From: Nitrosomonas sp.
GTDB lineage: Bacteria; Pseudomonadota; Gammaproteobacteria; Burkholderiales; Nitrosomonadaceae
DNA length: 50,183 nt
Direction of reading: 5' to 3'
Assembly (NCBI GenBank): GCA_021582655.1
Contig: CP091135.1
Location: forward strand, 433,892-484,074
Of this stretch, positions 1 to 9,725 are shown piece by piece. The notes under the pieces are model-generated. The model made no database searches, had not been told where the DNA came from, and was given only the letters and a program-made list of their open reading frames with translations. Made by a program: the position numbers and the translations under genes. Numbering within the stretch: the stretch's first letter is position 1; every line of letters begins with the position of its first letter.

Positions 1-472
1 ACCGTATCGGTTGTGTGATCAAAGTTGTCGCTGCTGGAACCGGCGGTATGGCGGCGGGGCGGATTGCCGTTTGCGGAAGTACGGTTTCGGATATTCCCGA
101 AGCCCGGGATGCCGCCGGCTTTGCCGTTTCACCGAAAGAAATCGGATTATCCTGCCCGCGCACCGTATCAATTGGAATAAATAAAGCGCGTGCCTGCTTA
201 TTCTGTTGCTCATTGCCGCCACGTATGCCAACCGGAAAAAAACCGGCGTTGCGCAACAAACGGACTAACTGCTCAAAATCCACCGCCAGAGAAGATTTGT
301 TCAATTCCTTGAAATCGATGATGAGCGGAGAGTCCTTAAAAAAATCAGGTACGAGCTTGATTTTTTCGTAGAGTGTTTGCTCGATTGCGGCCATGTCATT
401 GGTAAACAGAATCAGGATTGGCGCAAAAAAAGTGCTGCTTTTGAACTCTAAAGCCGGTGGCGTGTTTTGCAT
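1..472 (-). CDS. minC: Septum site-determining protein MinC (N-terminal part, runs off the window)
   Basis: MinC inhibits FtsZ polymerisation and, with MinD and MinE, keeps the division septum at mid-cell. Reading the minus strand from the ATG at 472 gives an open frame of 157 codons to the window edge. The first 110 residues or so match the MinC N-terminal FtsZ-inhibiting domain: LEFKSSTFFAPILIL, then a stretch with APDFF/SPLIIDF-like character (VPDFFKDSPLIIDF), then VRLLRNAGFFPVGIRGG. A proline/alanine-rich linker follows (about residues 115-157). The C-terminal beta-helix that binds MinD lies outside the window. The gene follows the TPR lipoprotein gene on the same strand after a 79-bp gap. 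No clear Shine-Dalgarno is visible at this ATG; an in-frame TTG lies 21 bases upstream. minD and minE would be expected beyond the left edge (inference). Confidence 0.85.
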   Translation of the reverse strand, partial: MQNTPPALEFKSSTFFAPILILFTNDMAAIEQTLYEKIKLVPDFFKDSPLIIDFKELNKSSLAVDFEQLVRLLRNAGFFPVGIRGGNEQQNKQARALFIPIDTVRGQDNPISFGETAKPAASRASGISETVLPQTAIRPAAIPPVPAATTLITQPIR

Positions 473-551
473 TTTGAATTTCGATGATGATGACAACGCG
501 ATGAATACCTCATCGCCATTATTTTTCGGCGGCATGCAGCCGGTTAATGCA

Positions 552-2288
552 TCAATCGATTACTCTCTTTTTCATCAACCGTTGCAGCGTTTCAAGCAAG
601 ACTTCATTCTCCGGGTCTTTTTCCAACGCGGAACGCCAGACATTTTTGGCATCGTCCAAGGCCCCCTGAGCCCAAAGCAACTCGCCCAAATGTGCCGCAA
701 TCTCCGGATCGGGGCGAACCGCGAAAGCCTGATTCAAGTAACTCAGTCCTTCCGCAGCCTTGCCCATACGATAGTATACCCAACCCAAGCTGTCCATAAT
801 ATAGGGATCGTCCGGGGACAATTCGATCGCCCGTTGAATCAACTTAAGCGCCTCTTGTAACCGTATGCCGCGATCGGCGTAGCTGTATCCGAGCGCATTG
901 TAAGCATGCGCATGTTCGGGTTTGAGCTCGATCAGCTTGCGCAAATCCTGTTCCAGAACTTGATATTTCCGCAGCTTATCGGCCACCAGCGCACGATCGT
1001 AGAGTAATTCCGGATAATCCGGCAACTTCTTCAATCCTTCATCCAGCAAATCATAGACCTCCTGGTAAGCCTTTGTCCGCCGTAAGATCTGCGCTTCCGC
1101 CAAAATCAAGTGCGCAACTTGCTGATCATTGGCCGTGGGTAACATCTGCAAGATATCGCGAGCTTTCTTCACCTCACCCTTTTGCGCCAGTAAATCGGCG
1201 TAGCGGATTTGCGCGGGCAGGTAGCGCCCGCCGCTCTTGATCTGCTGGTACAATTCCATCGCCAAATCAGGGCGGTTGGTTTCTTCGTAAATCTGTGCCA
1301 AATGAAAATACACCGCGCCACTGTCTTTATAACCCAGGCTCAACGCTTTCTTGAAATTTGCCTCGGTGATATCGAAATCCCCCATTTCTGTCGCCAACAA
1401 TCCGGACGCCAGCATAATTTCCGCATCTTCAGGGTTTTTTTCCGCCAACCAATGCAACTGCTCTCTTGCCGCATCCAATTGCTTATCGCCGATCAGCAAT
1501 CTCGTATATGCAATCCGCACCTCATTGGCACCGGGATGTTGTTGCAAATAATCACGATAAAACCCATCCGTATCGGATGGAGACACGCGTTGCAGTATCC
1601 TGCCATGATGCACTGCGGCGATCTCCCAATCGGGCCGGAGCGCAAGCGCATGCTGCATTTCCTGCAGTGCGAGCGGATGTTGATTGGCGAACCATGCCGC
1701 CTGTGAAATCGCAAAATGCGCTTCCGGCAAATCCTTGTAAGGTCCGGACAGATGCCGGATCAACTGCAATGTCGCCGATTTATCGGCGTTGCGCGACAAT
1801 AGTTGGTTGAGCTGCATGAAAGCGTTGCCGATGCTCTCTTTTTCCGATGCCAACAGCATCTCAAAATGCGGCCGCGCCACATCCAATTTTCCCAAATTGA
1901 CCAATACTGCCGCGATGGTTTGTCGCGCATCGATCGAATCGGGTTCCAGTTCGATCCATATCGACGCCGCCTGCTCGGTAATATAAGGATTCCCGGTATG
2001 CAAAGCGATCTCGGTGGCACGCTTGGCGATACGGGGATCGCGCGTCGTTTTCGCCAACTTGATATAACGGCTTATCGCAACATCGACATTTCCCCGCTGC
2101 AATGCGGTTTCGCCGATCAGGAAATCAAATAGAATGGATGCGGTCAGTTCTTGTTTGGGTAAGTTTTGCTGACCGGCTTCCTCATTTTCGTCGGATTGCT
2201 CTGATTGCCCGGCTTCTTTAGTGACAGGAATCTGCGCGCACGCAGTCAGCCCGGATAGCAATAAAACACACAACATTCTAAATTTCAT
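552..2288 (-). CDS. TPR-repeat outer-membrane lipoprotein
   Basis: A 578-residue protein with a lipoprotein signal peptide: basic start MKFR, hydrophobic core, then the lipobox LTAC with Cys at residue 17. The remainder is helical and consists of tetratricopeptide repeats. Clear TPR signatures are AYNALGYSYADRG near residue 460, PYIMDSLGWVYYRMG near 495 and HLGELLWAQGALDDAKNVW near 535. Such proteins are widespread in betaproteobacteria and probably act as scaffolds on the periplasmic face of the outer membrane; the partner is unknown. The gene stands alone, with minC downstream on the same strand and a 429-bp gap upstream that separates it from the divergent lnt. Family assignment is secure, function is not. 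Confidence 0.85.
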   Translation of the reverse strand: MKFRMLCVLLLSGLTACAQIPVTKEAGQSEQSDENEEAGQQNLPKQELTASILFDFLIGETALQRGNVDVAISRYIKLAKTTRDPRIAKRATEIALHTGNPYITEQAASIWIELEPDSIDARQTIAAVLVNLGKLDVARPHFEMLLASEKESIGNAFMQLNQLLSRNADKSATLQLIRHLSGPYKDLPEAHFAISQAAWFANQHPLALQEMQHALALRPDWEIAAVHHGRILQRVSPSDTDGFYRDYLQQHPGANEVRIAYTRLLIGDKQLDAAREQLHWLAEKNPEDAEIMLASGLLATEMGDFDITEANFKKALSLGYKDSGAVYFHLAQIYEETNRPDLAMELYQQIKSGGRYLPAQIRYADLLAQKGEVKKARDILQMLPTANDQQVAHLILAEAQILRRTKAYQEVYDLLDEGLKKLPDYPELLYDRALVADKLRKYQVLEQDLRKLIELKPEHAHAYNALGYSYADRGIRLQEALKLIQRAIELSPDDPYIMDSLGWVYYRMGKAAEGLSYLNQAFAVRPDPEIAAHLGELLWAQGALDDAKNVWRSALEKDPENEVLLETLQRLMKKRVID

Positions 2289-2717
2289 GAGAAACCTGAT
2301 TGATCTAAATTTTATAAAAACAAATACTTACATTAATTATCACTAAGACTGAAAGGTGCGCTCGTTAATGCGGAAACTTAACCGGCCGGTAATAAAAAAA
2401 TCGCATAATACAGTCAATTTAATTCGTTTCAAAAAGACTCGAAACCAGATACTTGCTTACCCCGTTCCCAGTCCACCAGGAGCCGGGCGTAACGCATGTG
2501 TATATTCTACTTTTATATCAGTAATAAAGTGAACAAATAAATCTCGGCATTTATTGTATGTCATCGTCAAAAACACGAATAAAAATGTACACAAACAATT
2601 CGCCTTTAATTTAAGATAACAAATGTGCCGAGAACGCGGTTAGACCACCAGGTTCGACAGCAATAATCATCGATCTTCCCAAAGCACCGCCACCGATTCA
2701 ATTTACTTTTTGCGCCA
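2289..2717. other. Intergenic region between divergent TPR lipoprotein gene and lnt
   Basis: This AT-rich stretch of 429 bases separates two divergent genes, so it should hold both promoters. I see no convincing ORF, RNA gene, inverted repeat or strong -35/-10 pair. In the lnt frame the nearest upstream stop is at 2664, and the only start codon between that stop and conserved Lnt sequence is the TTG at 2718. Confidence 0.4.
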
Positions 2718-4220
2718 TTGAAGAATCACTACATCCTTGCGTTTGTCAGTTTTTTACTGGGCATATTGACTGTATCCGGTTTTGCACCGTTTTACCTGTT
2801 CCCAATGCCGGTGCTCACTCTCGCAGCGTTGCTCGGCGGGTGTCGCAGCAGCGGGGCACCGTCGAGATCGGCAATGCTGGGCTTCTGGTTCGGCATGGGC
2901 CTGTTCGGTGCCGGCGTTACCTGGATTTATGTCAGCTTACACGATTTCGGTGCGATGCCGATACCGATTGCCGTGGGGGCATTGATCATCCTCTGCGCTT
3001 ACTTATCACTGTTTCCGGCGCTGGGTTGTTGGTTGCTTACCCGGCTTCGTCCGGCTTCGGCGGTGGGATGGGCGTTGCTCGCCGCGGTATTGTGGATGCT
3101 GTGCGAATGGCTGCGCGGCACACTATTCACCGGTTTTCCATGGTTGGCCATCGGCTATACGCAAGCACCGCATAGCCCGTTGGCGGGTTTTGCCCCGATC
3201 GTCGGTGTTTACGGTATTTCGATTCTGGTGGTTTTCAGCGCCGCCTTGCTCGCGTTGTGGCTTGAGACCGGCTTGCGGCAATGGCGGTATGGGCTGGCGG
3301 TGTTAACCGTCGGCATCATCGGTTACGGCCTGCAAGAAATCACGTGGGTCGAACCCGAAGGCGAGCCGGTCACGGTCAGCCTGCTGCAAGGGAATATCGC
3401 GCAAGATTTGAAATGGCGCGCCGATCAAATCGAAAATTCCATGGAGACATACGCCAAGCTCATCCTGGAAAGCGACAGCCGCCTGATCGTAACACCGGAA
3501 ATCTCGATCCCGCTGTTCAGCGACATCGTGCCACCCGCGTATCTCGCGTATCTCGCTGAACACGCCCGGAACAATCGAGGCGATGTGCTGATCGGTTTGG
3601 CCGAGCGCGATGACGACAACGGCGACGCGTATTACAACACCATGTTCAGCCTCGGTACCGCACCCGAACAAAGCTACCGCAAGCATCACTTGGTGCCGTT
3701 CGGCGAATTTATTCCGCTCAAACCGATCTTCGGCTGGGTGATTCAAGTACTGCAAATCCCGCTGACCGATTTCTCGCGCGGCAGCCTGGAGCAGCAGCCG
3801 ATGACAATCGCCGGGCAACGTGTGGCGGTGAATATTTGCTACGAGGACGTATTCGGTGAAGAAATCATCCGTCAATTGCCGCAAGCGACGCTGCTGGTCA
3901 ACGTCAGCAACGACGCCTGGTTCGGGCGCTCGATCGGGCCGCAGCAGCATTTGCAAATTTCGCAAATGCGTGCATTGGAAACCGGTCGCTATATGTTACG
4001 CGCCACCAATACCGGCGTTACCGCAATCATCGACGAGCGCGGACGAGTGCTGGACACCATCGAGATTTTCACTACCGCGGCATTGCACGGTCAAGCGCAA
4101 GGCTTTACCGGCGCCACGCCGTACGTGCGCATGGGTAATTACCCGGCATTGGGATTTTCGCTACTGATCGTATGCTTCGGCTTACTGTCCGTCTTTCGCT
4201 CAGCACGGAAAACCCGGTAA
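2718..4220 (+). CDS. lnt: Apolipoprotein N-acyltransferase
   Basis: Lnt is an inner-membrane enzyme that transfers an acyl chain from phospholipid to the N-terminal cysteine of apolipoproteins, the last step of lipoprotein maturation. The 500-residue product begins with several hydrophobic membrane segments (about residues 5-205) containing the family motif [12 protein letters not shown] nitrilase-fold catalytic domain follows from about residue 225. The triad is visible: Glu261 in TPEIS, Lys322 in [11 protein letters not shown] and Cys374 in NICYEDVF. A last membrane helix lies near the C-terminus. The start is TTG; no ATG or GTG is available before the upstream in-frame stop at 2664, and no Shine-Dalgarno is seen. 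It heads a co-directional run with glyQ (52 bp gap), glyS, gmhB, plsC and ygjP, a familiar betaproteobacterial order. Confidence 0.95.
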   Translation: MKNHYILAFVSFLLGILTVSGFAPFYLFPMPVLTLAALLGGCRSSGAPSRSAMLGFWFGMGLFGAGVTWIYVSLHDFGAMPIPIAVGALIILCAYLSLFPALGCWLLTRLRPASAVGWALLAAVLWMLCEWLRGTLFTGFPWLAIGYTQAPHSPLAGFAPIVGVYGISILVVFSAALLALWLETGLRQWRYGLAVLTVGIIGYGLQEITWVEPEGEPVTVSLLQGNIAQDLKWRADQIENSMETYAKLILESDSRLIVTPEISIPLFSDIVPPAYLAYLAEHARNNRGDVLIGLAERDDDNGDAYYNTMFSLGTAPEQSYRKHHLVPFGEFIPLKPIFGWVIQVLQIPLTDFSRGSLEQQPMTIAGQRVAVNICYEDVFGEEIIRQLPQATLLVNVSNDAWFGRSIGPQQHLQISQMRALETGRYMLRATNTGVTAIIDERGRVLDTIEIFTTAALHGQAQGFTGATPYVRMGNYPALGFSLLIVCFGLLSVFRSARKTR

Positions 4221-4272
4221 AATCCGCCTGTTTTATTTTGACGACATAAACAAAAAAAGAAAGCGATTCTTC

Positions 4273-5193
4273 ATGTCAACACTGACTTTCCAGGAAATCA
4301 TCCTGACTTTGCAACAGTATTGGAGCAAGCAGGGTTGCGCGATTCTACAGCCTTACGACATGGAAGTCGGCGCAGGAACCAGCCACACCGCCACGTTTCT
4401 GCGCGCCATCGGCCCTGAGCCGTGGAAAGCCGCCTACGTGCAACCGTCGCGCCGCCCCAAGGACGGGCGTTACGGCGAAAACCCCAATCGCTTGCAGCAT
4501 TACTACCAATTTCAAGTGGTGCTGAAACCCGCGCCGAAAAACATTCTGGAACTGTATTTCGACTCGCTGCGCGAATTGGGTTTCGACTTGACGCAAAACG
4601 ACGTGCGCCTGGTCGAGGACGATTGGGAAAATCCGACTTTGGGCGCTTGGGGGCTGGGTTGGGAAACTTGGCTCAACGGTATGGAAGTGACGCAGTTCAC
4701 GTATTTCCAGCAAGTCGGCGGCATCGATTGCAAGCCGATCACCGGCGAAATCACTTACGGATTGGAACGCCTGGCGATGTACTTGCAAGGCGTGGAAAGC
4801 GTATTCGATCTGACCTGGACACCAGGATTGCGCTACCACGATGTCTATCATCAAAACGAAGTCGAACAATCGACATACAATTTTGAACACAGCGATAGCG
4901 AATTTCTGTTTCTGGCGTTCGGCAAGCACGAAGCCATCGCCAATCGGCTGATCGAAGCGCAACTGGCGTTGCCCGCCTACGAACAAGTTTTGAAAGCGGC
5001 GCACACGTTCAATCTACTCGACGCTCGCGGCGCGATTTCGGTGACCGAGCGCGCCGCCTATATCGGCCGCATCCGCAACCTATCGCGGCAAGTCGCCAAG
5101 GCCTATTACGACAGCCGCAAACAATTGAACTTCCCGCTGGCGCCGCGCGAATGGGTCGCGCAAATGCCCGAAATGCAGGAATCCGCATCATGA
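4273..5193 (+). CDS. glyQ: Glycyl-tRNA synthetase alpha subunit
   Basis: The catalytic alpha subunit of the tetrameric bacterial glycyl-tRNA synthetase, which activates glycine and charges tRNA-Gly in the cytoplasm. The 306-residue product is the usual length and reads as GlyQ throughout. Landmarks include [18 protein letters not shown] at the start, the class II core segment [14 protein letters not shown] near residue 50, [34 protein letters not shown], and the C-terminal [14 protein letters not shown]. The stop overlaps the glyS start (ATGA), so the two subunits are probably translationally coupled. Confidence 0.97.
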   Translation: MSTLTFQEIILTLQQYWSKQGCAILQPYDMEVGAGTSHTATFLRAIGPEPWKAAYVQPSRRPKDGRYGENPNRLQHYYQFQVVLKPAPKNILELYFDSLRELGFDLTQNDVRLVEDDWENPTLGAWGLGWETWLNGMEVTQFTYFQQVGGIDCKPITGEITYGLERLAMYLQGVESVFDLTWTPGLRYHDVYHQNEVEQSTYNFEHSDSEFLFLAFGKHEAIANRLIEAQLALPAYEQVLKAAHTFNLLDARGAISVTERAAYIGRIRNLSRQVAKAYYDSRKQLNFPLAPREWVAQMPEMQESAS

Positions 5194-7367
5194 GTAAAAA
5201 TCTGCTGGTTGAATTGCTGGTGGAAGAACTGCCACCCAAATCGCTGAAACAACTCGGCGACAGCTTTGCCAATTCGCTGGCTGACAGCTTAAAAGCCCAA
5301 GGATTGATCGCTGATGATGCCGCGGTAACGCCCTTTACCACACCGCGCAGACTGGCAGTACATATCGGCACCGTTGCTGCGCAAGCCGCCGACAAAGCGG
5401 TCACACAAAAACTGATGCCAGTCGCGGTCGGCTTGGACGCAAACGGCCAAGCCACGCCGCCGCTGCTGAAAAAACTGGCGAGCCTCGGTGCGGATGCATC
5501 CGCAGTGCCGCGACTGAAACGCGCGCTCGACGGCAAAACCGAAACCCTGTTTCTCGATACCGTCGTTCAAGGCACGCCGCTGACCGAAGGACTGCAAAAA
5601 GCGCTGCAAGATGCGATCAGCCAACTGCCGATTCCGAAAGTAATGACGTACCAATTGGCCGACGGCTGGCAAAGCGTGCATTTCGTGCGCCCCGCGCATG
5701 CCTTGGTTGCGCTGCACGGTACCGACGTAGTGCCGGTCAGCGTGCTGGGATTGCAAGCCGGACGCGAAACGCAAGGTCATCGCTTCGAAGCCAAAATCAA
5801 TCCGATCGTGTTGCACAACGCCGACAATTATGCACAGCAATTGCACCGCGAAGGCACGGTGATCGCCGGTTTCGTCGAGCGCCGCGACGAGATTGCACGA
5901 CAACTGGCGACGGCCGCAGCGCGGGAACACCTCACTCCGGTCGACGATGCCGCTTTGCTCGACGAAGTCACCGCACTGGTCGAGCACCCCAACGTGCTGG
6001 CCGGGCGATTCGACGCGGAATTCCTGCACGTGCCGCCGGAATGCCTGATCCTGACCATGAAGGCGAATCAGAAATACTTCCCGCTGCACGACGCCAACGG
6101 CAAGCTCGCCAACACATTCCTGCTGGTTTCCAATATCCGCCCCGCCGACCCCGCGCAAGTCATCGCCGGTAACGAACGCGTGGTGCACTCGCGCTTAGCC
6201 GACGCCAAGTTTTTCTTCAATCAGGATCGCAAAAAAAAGCTGGCTGCGCGTGTGCCGGGATTGGACAAGGTGGTTTATCACCACAAGCTCGGCACGCAAG
6301 GTTTGCGCATGCACACGGTTCGCGCCATCGTCCAAATGATCGGCAAGCAGTTGGGTGACGATGCGCTGGCTTATCAAGCTTATGAAGCCGCCACGCTAGC
6401 CAAAGCGGACCTGCTGACCGACATGGTCGGTGAATTTCCGGAACTGCAAGGCATCATGGGACGCTATTATGCACAACATGAAGGTCTCAGCGACGATATT
6501 GCATTCGCTATCGAAGATCATTACAAACCACGCTTCGCCGGCGACGAATTGCCGCGCAATTTGACCGGTGTTTGTTTGGCGCTGGCGGACAAACTGGAAA
6601 CCTTGGTGAATATGTTCAGTATCGGCGCAATGCCGACCGGTGACAAAGATCCGTTTGCATTGCGGCGTCACGCGCTGGGAGTTATCCGCATTTTGACGGA
6701 AAAAAGCTTGCCACTTAACCTTAATACATTAACTCAACAAGTTATCAGAATTATCCATGATCCAATAATTGAGGATCAATGGACGCTTAATCAAAAGCAT
6801 GACACCGAGAAAAATAATATACACGCCACTGTAACTCGCCCTATCCCAGAAGAATTAAATCAACAATTACTCAGATTCTTTTACGAACGCCTCGCCGGCA
6901 ACCTCCGCGAGCAAGGCTACACCGCCCAGGAAATCGATGCCGTACTCAGCCTGAATCCGCAACAACTCAGCGACATTCCGAAACGCCTCGCCGCGGTGCG
7001 AGCGTTTGCCGCATTGCCGGAATCGGCCAGCCTCGCGGCTGCCAACAAACGAGTCGGCAATATTCTTAAAAAAACCGAAGGCGCTGGCACCACCGTCGAT
7101 GCCGGCTTGTTGCAAGAATCCGCCGAGCACGCGCTCTACCAAGCGCTGACCGACCTGCTGCCGAAAACCGAGCAAGCCTTTGCTGCCGGCGATTACACCG
7201 CTTCGTTGCAAATTCTCGCAGCGCTGAAAGCGCCGGTCGATACCTTTTTCGATCATGTCATGGTCAACGTCGACGACGAAAAACTGCGCAATAACCGCTT
7301 GGCCTTGCTGGCGCAACTGCACAGCCTGATGAATCGGATTGCCGATCTGTCCAAACTTGCCTCTTAA
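5190..7367 (+). CDS. glyS: Glycyl-tRNA synthetase beta subunit
   Basis: The beta subunit carries the tRNA-binding and anticodon-recognition parts of glycyl-tRNA synthetase. I chose the ATG at 5190 because it overlaps the glyQ stop as ATGA and gives the family start [19 protein letters not shown]; a longer in-frame start at 5151 lies within glyQ. The 725-residue product is longer than the roughly 690 of E. coli GlyS. Conserved segments include [12 protein letters not shown] near residue 50, HPNVLAGRF near 270, [13 protein letters not shown] near 290, and [13 protein letters not shown] near 490. The extra length seems to lie around residues 508-560, where codon use turns AT-rich (see findings). 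Frame is intact. Confidence 0.96.
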   Translation: MSKNLLVELLVEELPPKSLKQLGDSFANSLADSLKAQGLIADDAAVTPFTTPRRLAVHIGTVAAQAADKAVTQKLMPVAVGLDANGQATPPLLKKLASLGADASAVPRLKRALDGKTETLFLDTVVQGTPLTEGLQKALQDAISQLPIPKVMTYQLADGWQSVHFVRPAHALVALHGTDVVPVSVLGLQAGRETQGHRFEAKINPIVLHNADNYAQQLHREGTVIAGFVERRDEIARQLATAAAREHLTPVDDAALLDEVTALVEHPNVLAGRFDAEFLHVPPECLILTMKANQKYFPLHDANGKLANTFLLVSNIRPADPAQVIAGNERVVHSRLADAKFFFNQDRKKKLAARVPGLDKVVYHHKLGTQGLRMHTVRAIVQMIGKQLGDDALAYQAYEAATLAKADLLTDMVGEFPELQGIMGRYYAQHEGLSDDIAFAIEDHYKPRFAGDELPRNLTGVCLALADKLETLVNMFSIGAMPTGDKDPFALRRHALGVIRILTEKSLPLNLNTLTQQVIRIIHDPIIEDQWTLNQKHDTEKNNIHATVTRPIPEELNQQLLRFFYERLAGNLREQGYTAQEIDAVLSLNPQQLSDIPKRLAAVRAFAALPESASLAAANKRVGNILKKTEGAGTTVDAGLLQESAEHALYQALTDLLPKTEQAFAAGDYTASLQILAALKAPVDTFFDHVMVNVDDEKLRNNRLALLAQLHSLMNRIADLSKLAS

Positions 7368-7368
7368 T

Positions 7369-7908
7369 ATGAAGCTGATCATCCTCGACCAAGCCGGCGT
7401 CATCAATCAAAGCAGCGATACCTTCGTCAAAACGCCGGATGAATGGATTGCCATCCCCGGCAGCCTGGAAGCGACCGCACGACTAACGCATGCCGGTTAC
7501 CGCGTGATTATCGCCACCAATCAATCCGGTATCGGACGTGGTCTGCTCGATATGGCGACCTACAACGCCATCAACGATAAAATGTATAAAGCGGTCAGTC
7601 ACGCAGGCGGGCGCATCGATGCGATTTTTTTCTGCCCGCATACGCAAACGGATAACTGCGCCTGCCGCAAACCGGCTACCGGATTGTTCGGCGAAATCAT
7701 GCAACGCTACGGCGTTAATTTATCCAGTGTTCCGGCGGTCGGCGATTCGTTAAAGGATCTGCACACTGCCGCTGCTGTCGGCGCGATTCCGATGCTGGTA
7801 CTGACCGGCAACGGCCCTATCACGCAACAATCCGGGGAATTGCCCGAAAATACGCGGATCTTTGCCGATTTATCCGCGGTTGCGGACGCCCTGGTCGGAA
7901 CGGAATGA
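7369..7908 (+). CDS. gmhB: GmhB-type HAD phosphatase (D,D-heptose 1,7-bisphosphate phosphatase) with altered motif I
   Basis: GmhB removes the C7 phosphate of heptose 1,7-bisphosphate during synthesis of ADP-heptose for LPS core. The ATG at 7369 starts one base after the glyS stop and gives a 179-residue protein; E. coli GmhB has 191. HAD motif II is present in VIIATNQSGIGRG, a zinc-binding loop in FFCPHTQTDNCACRKP, and motif III/IV in AVGDSLKDL. Motif I is odd: it reads LDQAGVIN, with Asp7 as nucleophile but Ala9 where the family has a second Asp (DRDG) acting as general acid/base. The reading GAC-CAA-GCC is clear in the given sequence. The protein may be impaired, retuned, or the base call wrong. 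The stop overlaps plsC as ATGA. Confidence 0.88.
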   Translation: MKLIILDQAGVINQSSDTFVKTPDEWIAIPGSLEATARLTHAGYRVIIATNQSGIGRGLLDMATYNAINDKMYKAVSHAGGRIDAIFFCPHTQTDNCACRKPATGLFGEIMQRYGVNLSSVPAVGDSLKDLHTAAAVGAIPMLVLTGNGPITQQSGELPENTRIFADLSAVADALVGTE

Positions 7909-8636
7909 TGCTTGCCTGGCTGCGCTCCGCGCTATACACGCTGCTGCAAATCATCGTTACGCCGCCGTACGCGCTGTTCACGCTGGCCTGCTTTCCGCTG
8001 TCGCCGCACAACCGCTACCGCGTCACTTCCACCTGGACACGCGGCATGCTGTTTCTGTTGCGGCATGTATGCGGCCTGCATTACCGCATCATCGGCGAAG
8101 AGAACATTCCAAAAACGCCGAGCATCGTGCTGTCCAAACACCAATCGGCATGGGAAACGCTGGCATTCCAGAAAATCTTCCCGCCGCAAGTCTGGGTGCT
8201 GAAACAAGAACTGCTGCGCATCCCGTTTTTCGGCTGGGGTCTGGCGATGACCAGTCCGATCGCGATCGACCGTAGCGCCAAGAAAAAAGCATTGGAACAA
8301 ATCGTCGACCAAGGTAAGGACCGCCTGAAGCAAGGCTTTTGGATCGTCGTGTTTCCCGAGGGCACGCGTATCCCACCCGGACAACGCGGTAAATACCGCA
8401 TCGGCGGTGCCTGGCTGGCCACACACACCAGCGTGCCGGTGGTACCGGTCGCGCACAACGCCGGGGAATTCTGGGGAAAAAATTCATTCGTCAAACACCC
8501 CGGCACCATCACCGTCAGCATCGGTCAACCGATCGATCCCACCGGCATGGAAGCCGGTGAATTGAACGCGCAAGTGGAAGCCTGGATCGAAGCCGAAATG
8601 CTGCGCATCCGCTCAAACAATCAACAATCCTGTTAA
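7905..8636 (+). CDS. plsC: 1-acyl-sn-glycerol-3-phosphate acyltransferase family protein
   Basis: Member of the PlsC/LPLAT family, which acylates lysophosphatidic acid to phosphatidic acid at the inner membrane. The 243-residue product has a hydrophobic N-terminal segment (about residues 5-45). The catalytic block is KHQSAWET (His79), followed by FPEGTRIPPG near residue 150 and a VPVVPVAHN segment near 178. The acidic partner of the usual HX4D motif is Glu84, a variant I recall from betaproteobacterial and Neisseria relatives, so probably functional. The start overlaps the gmhB stop and ygjP follows after 2 bases, consistent with one transcript for envelope lipid and LPS precursor genes. Confidence 0.93.
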   Translation: MMLAWLRSALYTLLQIIVTPPYALFTLACFPLSPHNRYRVTSTWTRGMLFLLRHVCGLHYRIIGEENIPKTPSIVLSKHQSAWETLAFQKIFPPQVWVLKQELLRIPFFGWGLAMTSPIAIDRSAKKKALEQIVDQGKDRLKQGFWIVVFPEGTRIPPGQRGKYRIGGAWLATHTSVPVVPVAHNAGEFWGKNSFVKHPGTITVSIGQPIDPTGMEAGELNAQVEAWIEAEMLRIRSNNQQSC

Positions 8637-8638
8637 CC

Positions 8639-9340
8639 GTGCCGGCACAAACCACCACGCAAATCACCACACTCGGCGGCCAAGCAATCACTTACACCTT
8701 AACCCGCAGCCAGCGCCGATCGATCGGCTTACGCATCGATCAACAGGGATTACGCATCAACGCTCCTGTGCACACGCCAATTCACTCTATCAATAACGTT
8801 TTGCAGCAGAAAGCCGATTGGATCACCAAAAAGCTCATGCACTGGCAAGACAAAAAAAGCCTGACACTATCGTGGACGCCTGATGCGAGCTACCCATTGC
8901 TTGGCGAACCGTGGCGACTCACACTGAAGCCGAGCGGTGAAATCGCAATGGCGCGACAATTGTCCGATGAAACACCGCAACCGCCGGCAATCGAACTGGC
9001 ACCCCGCCAAATCGAAACCTTTGTAATGGCCTGGTATCGGCAGCAGGCAATCTGTTGCTTCAAACAGCGCATCGATATTTACGCTAACGCCTTGAACGTC
9101 TCCATTCCGCCCTTTCGCCTATCCCAAGCCAAAACCCGCTGGGGCAGTTGCAACAGCCACGGCACTATCAGCCTCAACTGGCGCTTGATTCAACTGCCGT
9201 TAAATTTGGTGGATTACGTTATCGCTCATGAATTGGCGCATTTGATCGAGATGAACCACTCGGCTGCATTTTGGAGGCTGGTGGAAAATGTCTATCCGGG
9301 ATATCGAACTACACGAACGACGCTTAAGGAGTATGGCTAA
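8639..9340 (+). CDS. ygjP: YgjP-family zinc metallopeptidase-like protein (DUF45)
   Basis: A 233-residue cytoplasmic protein of the YgjP/DUF45 family, which has a gluzincin-like metal site. The signature HELAHLIEMNHSAAFW near residue 198 contains the HExxH zinc motif and a further conserved His. The block RLSQAKTRWGSCNSHGTISLNW near residue 160 is the other family hallmark. I place the start at the GTG at 8639, two bases after plsC; no Shine-Dalgarno is visible, so coupling to plsC translation is likely. It is the last gene of the lnt run. The physiological substrate is uncertain; nucleotide hydrolysis has been reported for E. coli YgjP, and peptidase activity is only inferred from the motif. 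Confidence 0.9.
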   Translation: MPAQTTTQITTLGGQAITYTLTRSQRRSIGLRIDQQGLRINAPVHTPIHSINNVLQQKADWITKKLMHWQDKKSLTLSWTPDASYPLLGEPWRLTLKPSGEIAMARQLSDETPQPPAIELAPRQIETFVMAWYRQQAICCFKQRIDIYANALNVSIPPFRLSQAKTRWGSCNSHGTISLNWRLIQLPLNLVDYVIAHELAHLIEMNHSAAFWRLVENVYPGYRTTRTTLKEYG

Positions 9341-9725
9341 GGTCTGCTGACACTTCAAAAACGGAGATTCAAAAACAATCGCCCCCCATCACAAGAACAA
9401 ATCGTAGCTCACCAACACATAATTTTTAGCAAACATCAGCAGCTCTTGGTTACGCTAAGTCATTTACACCCTCGGCAACTTAATTCCATAAATGCCATAA
9501 TCAACAGCACATTTCAGTCATTGACGGAAGGTTTTTTGATGCGCTATCAGATACGATAACTACAAAGGAGTATTGCACCACCACTCAATCCGTCAATCCC
9601 ATTTGTTAAATCATAAATAGCTGGTTTTCGGTCTTTTTTTTTCAAAACTACCGCTGCCGATTTCGCTTATTCTCGCTATCCTGGGTTATCAGCTCGATTG
9701 AAACAAGTGAATACTGGAGGGTTTG
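9341..9725. other. Intergenic region between ygjP and HDOD gene
   Basis: AT-rich 385-base gap between two co-directional genes. There is a run of nine T at about 9635-9643, but no stem precedes it, so I do not call a terminator. No convincing ORF, RNA gene or repeat is seen. GGAGG at 9716-9720 is the ribosome-binding site of the next gene. Confidence 0.4.

Noticed and set aside
3303-3965. A 220-codon open frame opposite lnt
   Set aside because: Antisense to the nitrilase domain of Lnt, without motifs or ribosome-binding site.
5289-6188. A 299-codon open frame on the minus strand opposite glyS
   Set aside because: It is antisense to conserved GlyS sequence, has no recognisable domain, and is rich in His, Arg, Gln and Val like other codon-shadow frames.
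9630-9645. Run of T as a rho-independent terminator after ygjP
   Set aside because: No stable stem precedes the T-run, and it lies about 300 bases after the gene.
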